Shown here in pieces: positions 10,300 to 17,338 of a DNA stretch of 64,000 bases (positions are counted from its first letter, which is position 1; each line of letters starts with the position of its first letter). Position numbers and translations under genes: made by a program. Source of the stretch: Mesostigma viride (Eukaryota; Streptophyta; Mesostigmatophyceae; Mesostigmatales; Mesostigmataceae); the NCBI GenBank assembly GCA_009746045.1, contig RPFO01000702.1:1242001-1306000 (forward strand). Direction: 5' to 3'. The notes below the pieces were generated by a model that saw only the letters and a list, made by a program, of their open reading frames with translations, ran no database searches and was not told the origin of the DNA.

Positions 10300-11277
10300 T
10301 TACCTGTAACATGCTCTTTTGGCAGCTGCTATTATCTCTTCTACCGTCGGCAATGACATCTTCTCAAGATTCTCGGCATAAGGTAATGGTACGTCTTTTC
10401 CCGATACAACCTCTGGAGCAGCATCTAAATAATCAAAAGCTTCTCTTATTACTATAGAACTAATAGTTGCGCCGATTCCAGCAAAAAACCACCCTTCTTC
10501 CACAGATATTAACCGATTCGTCTTGCGAACTGATTCTAATATAGTTTCAATATCAAGCGGTTTTATCGTTCTTAAATCTATTATTTCGGCATCAATGTTT
10601 TCTTCTGCTAAAATATTTGCTGCCTCAATTGCCATCCCAACTTGCAAGGAAAAAGCCAAAATTGTTACATCTCCCCCTTCTTTTACTATTCGTGCTTTGC
10701 CAATAGGAATTGGCTCAATAACATCTGGTATCTCAAAACTCCTTCCATACATTATCTCATTTTCTAAAAAAATAACCGGATTATCATCTCTGATAGCGCT
10801 TATTAACAGACCTTTTGCATCTTCGGCACTATAAGGAGCTATTACCTTGAGTCCGGGTATATGAGAATATACTGCAGCAAAATTCTGGCTATGCTGGGCC
10901 GCAACACGGGCAGCTGCTCCATTTGGTCCTCTAAAAACTATTGGGCAGCCAAGTTGTCCTCCAGACATATAATTTGTTTTAGCGGCAGAATTAACTATTT
11001 GATCAAAAGCCTGCATTGCAAAATTAAAAGTCATGAACTCTACTATCGGCCTAAGCCCTCCAAAAGCCGCTCCAATAGCGAGCCCTGTAAATCCATGTTC
11101 ACTAATTGGACTATCTATTACTCTCTTTGGCCCAAACTCCTGAAGCAGACCTTGCGTTATCTTATATGCTCCCTGGTACTCTGCTACCTCCTCACCCAGA
11201 ATAAAAACTCTCTCGTCTCTCTGCATTTCCTCTTTCATAGCCAGCTGCAGAGCTTCCCTAACTGTTATTTCTGCCAT
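10300..11277 (-). CDS. pdhB: Pyruvate dehydrogenase E1 component, beta subunit
   Basis: A 325-aa subunit that pairs with PdhA to decarboxylate pyruvate and load the acetyl group on E2. It shows the transketolase-like pyrimidine-binding region with [12 protein letters not shown] and the [14 protein letters not shown] stretch typical of E1-beta, then a C-terminal transketolase domain. Some alphaproteobacterial E1-beta proteins have an extra N-terminal lipoyl domain; this one does not, which matches rickettsial PdhB. It lies 11 nt after pdhA, so the two are translationally close. Confidence 0.95.
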   Translation of the reverse strand: MAEITVREALQLAMKEEMQRDERVFILGEEVAEYQGAYKITQGLLQEFGPKRVIDSPISEHGFTGLAIGAAFGGLRPIVEFMTFNFAMQAFDQIVNSAAKTNYMSGGQLGCPIVFRGPNGAAARVAAQHSQNFAAVYSHIPGLKVIAPYSAEDAKGLLISAIRDDNPVIFLENEIMYGRSFEIPDVIEPIPIGKARIVKEGGDVTILAFSLQVGMAIEAANILAEENIDAEIIDLRTIKPLDIETILESVRKTNRLISVEEGWFFAGIGATISSIVIREAFDYLDAAPEVVSGKDVPLPYAENLEKMSLPTVEEIIAAAKRACYR

Positions 11278-11288
11278 ATATGCACCCT

Positions 11289-12272
11289 TTATTTATATAT
11301 ATCTGTAAACAACTCGCTTTCATCCGGTAAAGGCTCTGATGTAGCAAACTCTTCCACTTCCGCTATTTTCAACTTAACTTTTTTCTCTATAGTTTTTAGA
11401 TCTTCTTCGCTTGCATATTTATTATCTACGATAATATTTCTAACATCTGCTAATGGGTCACGACCCTTATACTGCTCTACCTCTTCTTTTGTTCTATATT
11501 TCGCAGGATCAGACATTGAATGTCCTCTAAATCTATATGTTTTTACTTCAACAATTATTGGCCCAGCACCAGACCTTGCATAATCAGAGGCAAAAACCGC
11601 AGCATTATAAACAGCATCGACATCCATACCATTTACTTGAATACCAGCTATACCAAATGACTCGCCTTTTTTATATAATTCAACCATGGAAGTAGATCTC
11701 TTTACTGCCGTCCCCATTGAATATTCATTATTTTCAATAACATAAACAACAGGCAATTTCCACAAGGAAGCCATATTAAAGGCCTCATAAACCTGCCCTT
11801 GATTTACAGCTCCATCACCTAGAAAAGTATAGCAAATATTTTTAGTATTATTATACTTTTCAGCAAATGCAAGACCTGTTCCTATAGGCACTTGCGCTCC
11901 GACAATACCATGACCACCATAAAATTTTCCTGGAATATCAAACATGTGCATTGAACCGCCTTTACCTTTAGAACAACCAGATGCTCTACCGGTAAGTTCC
12001 GCCATCACGAATTTCGGATCAATGCCAGACATAATAATATGCGCATGATCACGATAGCTAGTAATCATGCTATCGCCTTTTTGTTTAGCAAATTCAAACC
12101 CCATAATTACAGCTTCCTGACCAATATACAAATGACAGAAACCACCTATTAACCCCATGCCGTAAAATTGACCGCACTTTTCTTCAAAACGACGAATAAG
12201 CAGCATTTTCTTATAGCATTGTACATACTGCAAAGCGCTTAATTTTAATTTATTTGGTTTAAATTCAATCAT
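11289..12272 (-). CDS. pdhA: Pyruvate dehydrogenase E1 component, alpha subunit
   Basis: Thiamine-diphosphate-binding E1 alpha subunit of 327 aa. The ThDP motif begins with GDG at residues 152-154 and ends with NN at 181-182; [15 protein letters not shown] near residues 95-109 and the [11 protein letters not shown] segment are characteristic of E1-alpha. It is the first gene of pdhA-pdhB-pdhC-lpdA, with a good promoter just upstream (12301-12329). An uninterrupted PDH set on one strand suggests the complex is made in fixed proportion and that this organism oxidises pyruvate even if it imports host ATP. Confidence 0.96.
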   Translation of the reverse strand: MIEFKPNKLKLSALQYVQCYKKMLLIRRFEEKCGQFYGMGLIGGFCHLYIGQEAVIMGFEFAKQKGDSMITSYRDHAHIIMSGIDPKFVMAELTGRASGCSKGKGGSMHMFDIPGKFYGGHGIVGAQVPIGTGLAFAEKYNNTKNICYTFLGDGAVNQGQVYEAFNMASLWKLPVVYVIENNEYSMGTAVKRSTSMVELYKKGESFGIAGIQVNGMDVDAVYNAAVFASDYARSGAGPIIVEVKTYRFRGHSMSDPAKYRTKEEVEQYKGRDPLADVRNIIVDNKYASEEDLKTIEKKVKLKIAEVEEFATSEPLPDESELFTDIYK

Positions 12273-12300
12273 ATTATTTCATTAAAATAAATAAACCTCG

Positions 12301-12329
12301 AACATAATAGAGGACTAATATGTTGTCAA
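12301..12329 (-). promoter_or_regulatory. Putative sigma-70 promoter of the pdh operon
   Basis: On the minus strand a perfect TTGACA (12324-12329) is followed by a 17-nt spacer and TATGTT (12301-12306, 4 of 6 matches). This places the start about 20-25 nt upstream of the pdhA ATG. Confidence 0.6.
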
Positions 12330-12525
12330 TAGTTAGGGACATATAAACGGTTAAGAAAAAATACCAAGGGTTAAAATCTTAAGTTAAAATTAATTTTATT
12401 GATATAAGATTTACTAATTCCTTATGGATAAGGTTGAAAATTATTTTATTTGCTTTTTTGCAATAGTTTACCTATTATTGCCACCAAAAATTAAATACAA
12501 GTTAAATTATTAATTTTAAATACTT

Positions 12526-12750
12526 ATGGTACATAAAAAACCGATACAGAAATTTATCTCATTTACTGATAATAGCCCTGAATTTGAAGCTGTAAAAGAA
12601 GATATGGAATCCGGATGGAACATAATAAGTCTAGTAAAAAACGGAGTTTATTATGTTGGTATTATGGAACAGAATAAACAAAAAGGTGCTAATGAATCAG
12701 AATCACTTTTTATTCCTCCCAGAAAAAAATTGAAAATTTCTTCTAAATAA
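12526..12750 (+). CDS. Small protein of unknown function, 74 aa
   Basis: Not securely recognised. It has ATG at 12526, an acidic-aromatic core with SGWNIISLVKNGVYYVGIMEQ-like hydrophobic strands, and a basic C-terminal tail (PPRKKLKISSK). The compact N-terminal part (FISFTDNSPEFEAVKEDMESGW) reads like a small folded domain. It may belong to a short rickettsial DUF family (I thought of DUF2674, from memory and unverified). No membrane segment or signal peptide is visible. It is transcribed divergently from pdhA across a 253-bp AT-rich gap. Confidence 0.6.
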   Translation: MVHKKPIQKFISFTDNSPEFEAVKEDMESGWNIISLVKNGVYYVGIMEQNKQKGANESESLFIPPRKKLKISSK

Positions 12751-12765
12751 AAACAGTACTATACG

Positions 12766-12890
12766 GGATAATACTTAAAATTCTTTCTTGCAGTATTCCT
12801 TTATTCCTTACACTAAAGTAAAAACCTGTGAATTTATCTTTTATACGAGACTTTGCCTTACCTATGAAACCCGGGAAGTAAGTATTGTCC
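12766..12890. repeat. Long-range imperfect inverted repeat in the 12751-13019 spacer
   Basis: GGATAATACTTA (12766-12777) and TAAGTATTGTCC (12879-12890) pair over 12 positions with one mismatch. They frame about 100 nt without a gene, in a 269-bp spacer otherwise lacking recognisable content. It could be a decayed palindromic element or a structured leader of the downstream hydrolase gene. Confidence 0.3.
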
Positions 12891-13019
12891 TACTTAAATG
12901 ATGTTCCATTTTTTAATCTGTAGCACTAAAGAAAATAATTTAATAAATTATTCATAATTTGCTTATATTTCAACTAATAAGGGATTATTATATAAGTATA
13001 GAATTAATTGATTCTTAAA

Positions 13020-13700
13020 ATGATGGATTATTCCACACTCTGCAAATATTCACTAAGATTAACAGAAAAACTTAAATCATTAGATACTCAAAATGCGCTG
13101 GATTTCGAGTTAATTAATAAAGCTATTTACTTCGCAAGGAAATATCATGCTGACCAAAAAAGAAAATCAGGCGAGTTATATTACACCCACCCTTTAGAAG
13201 TAGCTTATATGATATCTGACTACAATTTAAAAACGGATGTAATAGTAGCTAGCATATTGCATGATATTATTGAAGACAGCGAAATTACCGTAGAAATAAT
13301 ACAGGATGGTTTTGGGAAAAGAATAGCAGAAATAGTTGATAGACTTACTCGTGATAGACCAGATGGGACAAAATTAACTGTAGAAGAAATAATTAATAAT
13401 GCTTACCATAAAAAGGATAAGGAAGTTTTATTAATAAAGCTATTTGATAGGTTGCATAATATTCAAACTATAGAAAGCATAAAAACTGAAAAGCAGAAAA
13501 AGATAGCAGAAGAAACTTTAAAATATGTGGCTATCATATCTACTGAATTTGATGATATCAGTTTAGAAGAGTATATTTATATGAGTTCATATAAAATTAT
13601 AGCTACTAAACAGGATTATGATTTTTATTATAAGAAGTATCATCGGTTGTTAGTTTTTGATGATTATCGTCTCCCTTCTCCAACTTTTGAAAATAATTAA
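13020..13700 (+). CDS. SpoT-like (p)ppGpp hydrolase, HD domain only
   Basis: A 226-aa protein made of the RelA/SpoT-type HD hydrolase domain alone. It keeps the manganese-binding and catalytic residues: His57 in YYTHPLE, His81-Asp82 in ILHDIIEDS with the following Glu85-Asp86, and Asp143 in LFDRLHN. There is no synthetase, TGS or ACT domain, so it can only degrade (p)ppGpp. Rickettsiae are known for several such split spoT genes. I chose ATG 13020 over an in-frame TTG at 13008 because a second ATG follows and no Shine-Dalgarno favours the TTG. Its last 95 nt overlap the convergent transporter gene on the other strand. Confidence 0.8.
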   Translation: MMDYSTLCKYSLRLTEKLKSLDTQNALDFELINKAIYFARKYHADQKRKSGELYYTHPLEVAYMISDYNLKTDVIVASILHDIIEDSEITVEIIQDGFGKRIAEIVDRLTRDRPDGTKLTVEEIINNAYHKKDKEVLLIKLFDRLHNIQTIESIKTEKQKKIAEETLKYVAIISTEFDDISLEEYIYMSSYKIIATKQDYDFYYKKYHRLLVFDDYRLPSPTFENN

Positions 13701-14839
13701 GAGCAATGGCGTAACCAATAAGTATTGGAAATAATATAATACAGATTCCAGGATAACCATAGTCTCTGACTAAGTATATCATGCCAAATGTAGTAATAAC
13801 AGACATTACTGTACGTGACATTGCATAAACCATACTGCTACATTTAAAACGATGTAATGTAGGGAAATGTTTAAAGAAAACAGACATAGCTGGAAAGCTA
13901 GTAACTTTAAATGCAGCAATACACATTTGAAAAAACATGATTTGTATAGGAGAATCCATTGCATCTAATAATAAAAACCCTAATCCTAATACAAATGATG
14001 CAGCTAGCCTTATATTTAATATTTTAAATGGATGTACAGTCCGTACTATATAAACAATAACAAAAGTAGCAATGCATCCTACTATTGAAACATAGAGGTT
14101 ATTTGTGATAACTTGGTGAGGCGTAAGTTCAAACTTATCCTTTAGCACCTGCCCAAGATATACGTATAATATATAAAACCAAACAGGATATGCACATTCT
14201 ATTGCAAAGTAAGCTAGAACAGTTTTTATATTAATATCCTTATAGTGGTTGGTTTCTTTAGTTAAAATTAATCTTTTTCTCGCATCTGCAAATTCTGGGG
14301 TTTCTCTAAGCGCTTTTCTTGCATATGACCCAATAAGAGCTATACCAGCACCAATTAAAAAAGCAAATCGCCAATTAAAAGAAGTAATCGATGAAGTGGC
14401 TAAACTTGCAACTCCTAAAGCCGCCATCGAACCTACAGCACTAAAGTTTGATGCAAAAGAAACGGCTGCATATTGTATAGGACGTTTAACTATTTCAGAG
14501 AGATATACTTGTGCTCCAATAATTTCCCCCATACTAGACATACCTTGGATAATTCTACAAATTATAATAGTGTAAGAGGCTGTTATACCTATTTCAGCAT
14601 AGGTTGGGAGCACTGACATAACTACACAAGAACCGGACATCATCAGTGTTGTAATTATAACTGTATGTTTACGTCCTATATTATCACCAATATAGCCAAA
14701 TATTAAAGCCCCTATGGGCCTTAGCAAGTATGTAGAACAAAATGCAAATGCAGCAAGTAAAGAAGCGGTAAAAGGGTCAGTTTTAGGAAAAAACAAGTCA
14801 TTAAGCAATACCGCCATATGAACAAATAACATGAGGTCA
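13606..14839 (-). CDS. MFS transporter (ProP-like), 3' exon of an intron-split gene
   Basis: This is the larger part of a 12-helix major facilitator of the proline/betaine (MHS) type. The exon starts at 14839, not at the ATG 14832 a gene caller would choose. With the 5' exon (16789-16874) it gives 86 + 1234 = 1320 nt, exactly 440 codons, with no stop at the join (Y28, a Phe codon split 2+1, then DLM). The MFS motif GYIGDNIGRK between helices 2 and 3 is intact. Used alone, ATG 14832 would give 408 aa lacking the N-terminal tail and the start of helix 1. The hydrophilic tail (about 31 codons) overlaps the convergent hydrolase gene. Substrate is unknown. Confidence 0.85.
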
Positions 14840-14902
14840 GTAGGGTCGAGGTCAGGCGCGCATACTCAAACTCAAGAGCCACGTTTCCTGCCCCCGCCAC
14901 GT

Positions 14903-14936
14903 CAAACCCGCCGTGCGGTTTTCCCGCAACGGGCTT
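14903..14936 (-). ncRNA. Group II intron domain V hairpin
   Basis: Reading the minus strand just after the maturase stop, a ~33-nt hairpin shows an AGC-type triad, a GAAA-type tetraloop and a GC-rich stem closed by CGGGTTT. This is the catalytic core motif of group II introns. Confidence 0.85.
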
Positions 14937-14940
14937 TCCC

Positions 14941-16275
14941 TTAGAATTTCGTATCCAAGTTTATGAGACCTAATTGAACAGGAGTTACTTTCAAGAGGTG
15001 GTATCCATTATATAACCCTAAGGTTTTATAAAGTGTCTCTTTACTCCATCTCTTCCATCCAAATCCTTGACGCTTTTGGGCATACATAAGATGTCTTCTC
15101 AGCTTCTTTTCTACCCAGTCTTTGATAAATGCAAAGCATTCACTTGAGTTCCCGATCCTAAAATAGGATACCCAACCTCTTAGAATTGGGTTGATCTCAT
15201 CGATAACTTGTCTTACATGATGTGATCGATGTTGTCGGAATACTTCTTTGAGCTTTCTCAACAGTTTTGTACGACTTTCTATTTTAGGGAGGCGCAGTAC
15301 TCCTTCTTTTCCTTGCCTTGTCCGTATTCGTTTGAAGCGGAAACCAAGGAAAGAGAAAGTGTTACCTTTTTCTGCATATACAAGTCTAGTTTTATCAGTG
15401 TTCAGCGTAACTCCAATCTTACTAAGTTCTTCTCGAAGCCTTTTATAAGCAGCTTTAAAGAGCCATTCCCATTTTTGATAACTATCAACTAAAATCACAA
15501 TGTCATCGGCCCATCTATAATATTCTAGATTAGTGTAGCTTTTGCCTTGAATTACAATCTTTGTAGCCTCTTTTGCTCTTTCAAGCATCTCATCCACTGA
15601 AGTCAGATAGATGTTGCTTAACAGAGGTGATAAAGGGCCTCCTTGACAAATTCCACTTTTACCTCCCGCCTTAATTATTAGCTTCAGAAGCCTCATAACA
15701 GATGAATCTTTAACTCTTTTAGCTAATTTGGTAAGAAGAATATCATGTCTGATGCTGCCATAATAATCCTTAAGATCGGCATCAATGACGTTTCCTTTCT
15801 TCTTAACGAGATCATCTGCTATTCTTTGCACTGCTTCTTGTGCATTTTTACTAGGTCGGTATCCATAAGATCCTTGTTGAAAGTCTGCTTCAAAAATAGG
15901 TTCAAGAATGAGTTTTAAAGCACCCTGAACCACACGATCCCGTATGGAAGGAATTAAAAGCTTGCGCATACCTTTTCCGCTTGCTTTTGGTATTTCTTTT
16001 AGACGGTTTCGTAAAGGGTAGTAAGTCTCTGATTTAAGTTCATTGTGTATCTGGTGAAGAAACGATTCAACACCGTTTCTTTCTATATCCTCAAAGGTCA
16101 TCTTGTCAATGCCTGGCGCTCCATTGTTCTTTCGTGCCAGACGATACGATTCTCTTAAGGTTTCAATTTTACACATATGTACATAAATGCCCCAGAATCG
16201 CCAAGTCTTTTCAGACTTCGCTTGAATGTATATCTTCTTCCTCAGATCTTGTAATAAAATTGGAGTTTTTATCAT
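14941..16275 (-). CDS. ltrA: Group II intron reverse transcriptase/maturase
   Basis: Intron-encoded protein of 444 aa. An RT domain (about 50-300) contains PKASGKGMRKLLIPS, SYGYRPSKNAQEAV, the DADLKDYYGSI catalytic Asp region and QGGPLSPLLSNIYL. The active-site box reads WADD at residues 255-258 in place of the usual YADD; both Asp residues are kept. The maturase X domain follows, and the C-terminal GIIM-type region (RGWVSYFRIGN and KDWVEKKLRRHLM) is complete. There is no HNH endonuclease, so mobility would rely on nicked or replicating DNA (family knowledge). The frame is intact from ATG 16275 to the stop in front of domain V, suggesting recent or maintained activity. Confidence 0.93.
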   Translation of the reverse strand: MIKTPILLQDLRKKIYIQAKSEKTWRFWGIYVHMCKIETLRESYRLARKNNGAPGIDKMTFEDIERNGVESFLHQIHNELKSETYYPLRNRLKEIPKASGKGMRKLLIPSIRDRVVQGALKLILEPIFEADFQQGSYGYRPSKNAQEAVQRIADDLVKKKGNVIDADLKDYYGSIRHDILLTKLAKRVKDSSVMRLLKLIIKAGGKSGICQGGPLSPLLSNIYLTSVDEMLERAKEATKIVIQGKSYTNLEYYRWADDIVILVDSYQKWEWLFKAAYKRLREELSKIGVTLNTDKTRLVYAEKGNTFSFLGFRFKRIRTRQGKEGVLRLPKIESRTKLLRKLKEVFRQHRSHHVRQVIDEINPILRGWVSYFRIGNSSECFAFIKDWVEKKLRRHLMYAQKRQGFGWKRWSKETLYKTLGLYNGYHLLKVTPVQLGLINLDTKF

Positions 16276-16567
16276 TCTCCTTTACCTCTCGTTTTGTTAG
16301 AAGATGTTTTCTAAGTAAGAGGCCTTCGCTCCACAAGCATTACCTTGCTTCATCACTACTATGCCCCTATCCGACTCCCTCTCATCTTCTCTTCTTTTCC
16401 GAGATATATCTCGTTATAGAAAAGATCTTGCTCCTAGTATTTCTCTAGGGATGAGGAGGGCCTCTCCAGTTGCTACCTATGTCCTATCTGTTCATGTCGT
16501 CACTATTACCCCGCTGAAGAAACAAAACGTGTCAGTTAGATTTCATTTTGTTTTACTGTTTTCACCT

Positions 16568-16574
16568 AATACTT
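16568..16574 (-). other. Candidate EBS1 of the group II intron
   Basis: The minus-strand heptamer AAGTATT, about 214 nt into the intron, can pair with the last seven bases of the 5' exon (AGTACTT, 16789-16795) through six Watson-Crick pairs and one G-U. Position and pairing fit EBS1-IBS1, but no folding was run. Confidence 0.45.
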
Positions 16575-16788
16575 AGAGGCTCAACCTTCAGACTTAATTC
16601 TTTTACGAGGCTACCAATGTGTTCATTTGCATTACGACCTGAACAGTCACACCAATTCTTTAAATTGGTTTGTCGATAGGCTTCAATATAATGATTTCGC
16701 ATTATATTGCTATCCTAGTTACACGGCTCTAACTTTTACCGTGGTGAGTTTATCTCTCACTCAACATAAGCGCCTTAACTGGACGCAC

Positions 16789-16874
16789 AAGTACTCGAGA
16801 AACGTGCCGATAGATAATAACCCTACTGCTTCTTTCTGTTCTCTTGTAAGACTTCGCTGTTCTGTTGGTTTCAT
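16789..16874 (-). CDS. MFS transporter (ProP-like), 5' exon
   Basis: Starts at ATG 16874-16872 and encodes 28 complete codons plus two bases, ending at the intron boundary 16789. The translated segment contains SLTREQKEAVGLLSIGTFLEY, a cytoplasmic N-terminus running into the first transmembrane helix, which is the normal opening of this transporter family. The reading phase (2 nt left over) matches the 3' exon exactly. Without intron removal, translation would run from Tyr28 into intron sequence and not reach the transporter body. The start lies 188 bp from the divergent small Cys-rich gene. Confidence 0.85.
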
Positions 16875-16970
16875 TAAATAATCATGATTATTTTATAAGC
16901 ATCTCTCAATTAAAACAGCTATTTAGTTTATTTTGCAACTATTTATTGCAATAAAAAGAAAATATTATAT

Positions 16971-16999
16971 TTGCAAATCCTGTTAAATTAACTAATAAT
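16971..16999 (+). promoter_or_regulatory. Putative promoter of the small CaaX-like protein
   Basis: TTGCAA (16971-16976), 17-nt spacer, AATAAT (16994-16999) lie upstream of the ATG at 17063. The -35 matches 4 of 6 and the -10 5 of 6. TTGCAA also occurs at 16933 and 16946, so the boxes may overlap a regulator site. Confidence 0.35.
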
Positions 17000-17062
17000 T
17001 AAATTATACATATATTAATTAAATCAAATTTAGTTTTATTAACTTTAATAAAGGTGTTTATT

Positions 17063-17284
17063 ATGGCCAAACAACGTGAGGTAGAAAAGCAGTTCCACGG
17101 TCGTGCTAAAAACGAGAACTATTATGACGCAATGGAAAAGGCAAGAGCAGCAGATGACGCTTCATATGGTTCTGTACCACATACACCAACTACAGACCAT
17201 TTCACTTCCACGTGTCTTGGATGTTGTAAAGATCCAGATGACACAAATCCTGAACATGGTGGCTCATGGTGTACCATTCTTTAG
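17063..17284 (+). CDS. Small Cys-rich protein with C-terminal CaaX-like box, 73 aa
   Basis: No family recognised. An AAAGG Shine-Dalgarno ending at 17053, nine bases before ATG 17063, decides the start over an in-frame GTG at 17054. The first half is charged and helical-looking (MAKQREVEKQFHGRAKN); the second half has a CLGCC cluster and the last four residues are Cys-Thr-Ile-Leu. This fits a CaaX prenylation signal of the geranylgeranyl type (X = Leu) with upstream cysteines that could be palmitoylated in a eukaryotic host. Known intracellular bacteria use such boxes on effectors, but here this is inference; a metal-binding protein is the alternative. It stands alone between its own promoter and a strong terminator. 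Confidence 0.7.
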   Translation: MAKQREVEKQFHGRAKNENYYDAMEKARAADDASYGSVPHTPTTDHFTSTCLGCCKDPDDTNPEHGGSWCTIL

Positions 17285-17307
17285 CTTATTGATTCCTAAA
17301 CTTTCAC

Positions 17308-17332
17308 GGGGCTTATTTTAGCCCCTATTTTT
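17308..17332 (+). terminator. Rho-independent terminator after the small CaaX-like gene
   Basis: Perfect GGGGCT/AGCCCC stem (17308-17313 and 17320-17325), 6-nt loop, followed by TATTTTT. It is 24 nt after the stop codon and lies just beyond the 3' end of the convergent virB6e. Confidence 0.85.
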
Positions 17333-17338
17333 CACCTC

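Larger units (their letters stand above)
14840..16788 (-). mobile_element. Complete group II intron with maturase ORF, 1949 nt
   Basis: Both ends are visible on the minus strand. The 5' end is GTGCGTCC (first base at 16788), matching the GUGYG consensus. The 3' end is CCCTAC (last base at 14840), matching the terminal AY. Domain V lies at 14903-14936 and domain VI at about 14840-14902. The maturase (14941-16275) sits in domain IV. The 513 nt before the ORF (16276-16788) hold domains I-III and part of IV and are structural RNA; I regard the small open frames there as spurious. The intron has the same orientation as the MFS gene it interrupts, so it can splice out in frame. A candidate EBS1 is at 16568-16574. 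Confidence 0.9.

Noticed and set aside
14830-14832. ATG 14832 as the true start of the MFS transporter
   Set aside because: It would remove the conserved N-terminus and begin only seven bases from the intron boundary. The 5' exon supplies a proper start in matching phase.
16134-16881. Several open frames on the plus strand within the intron 5' region
   Set aside because: They lie antisense to structured intron RNA, have no Shine-Dalgarno and no recognisable protein features.
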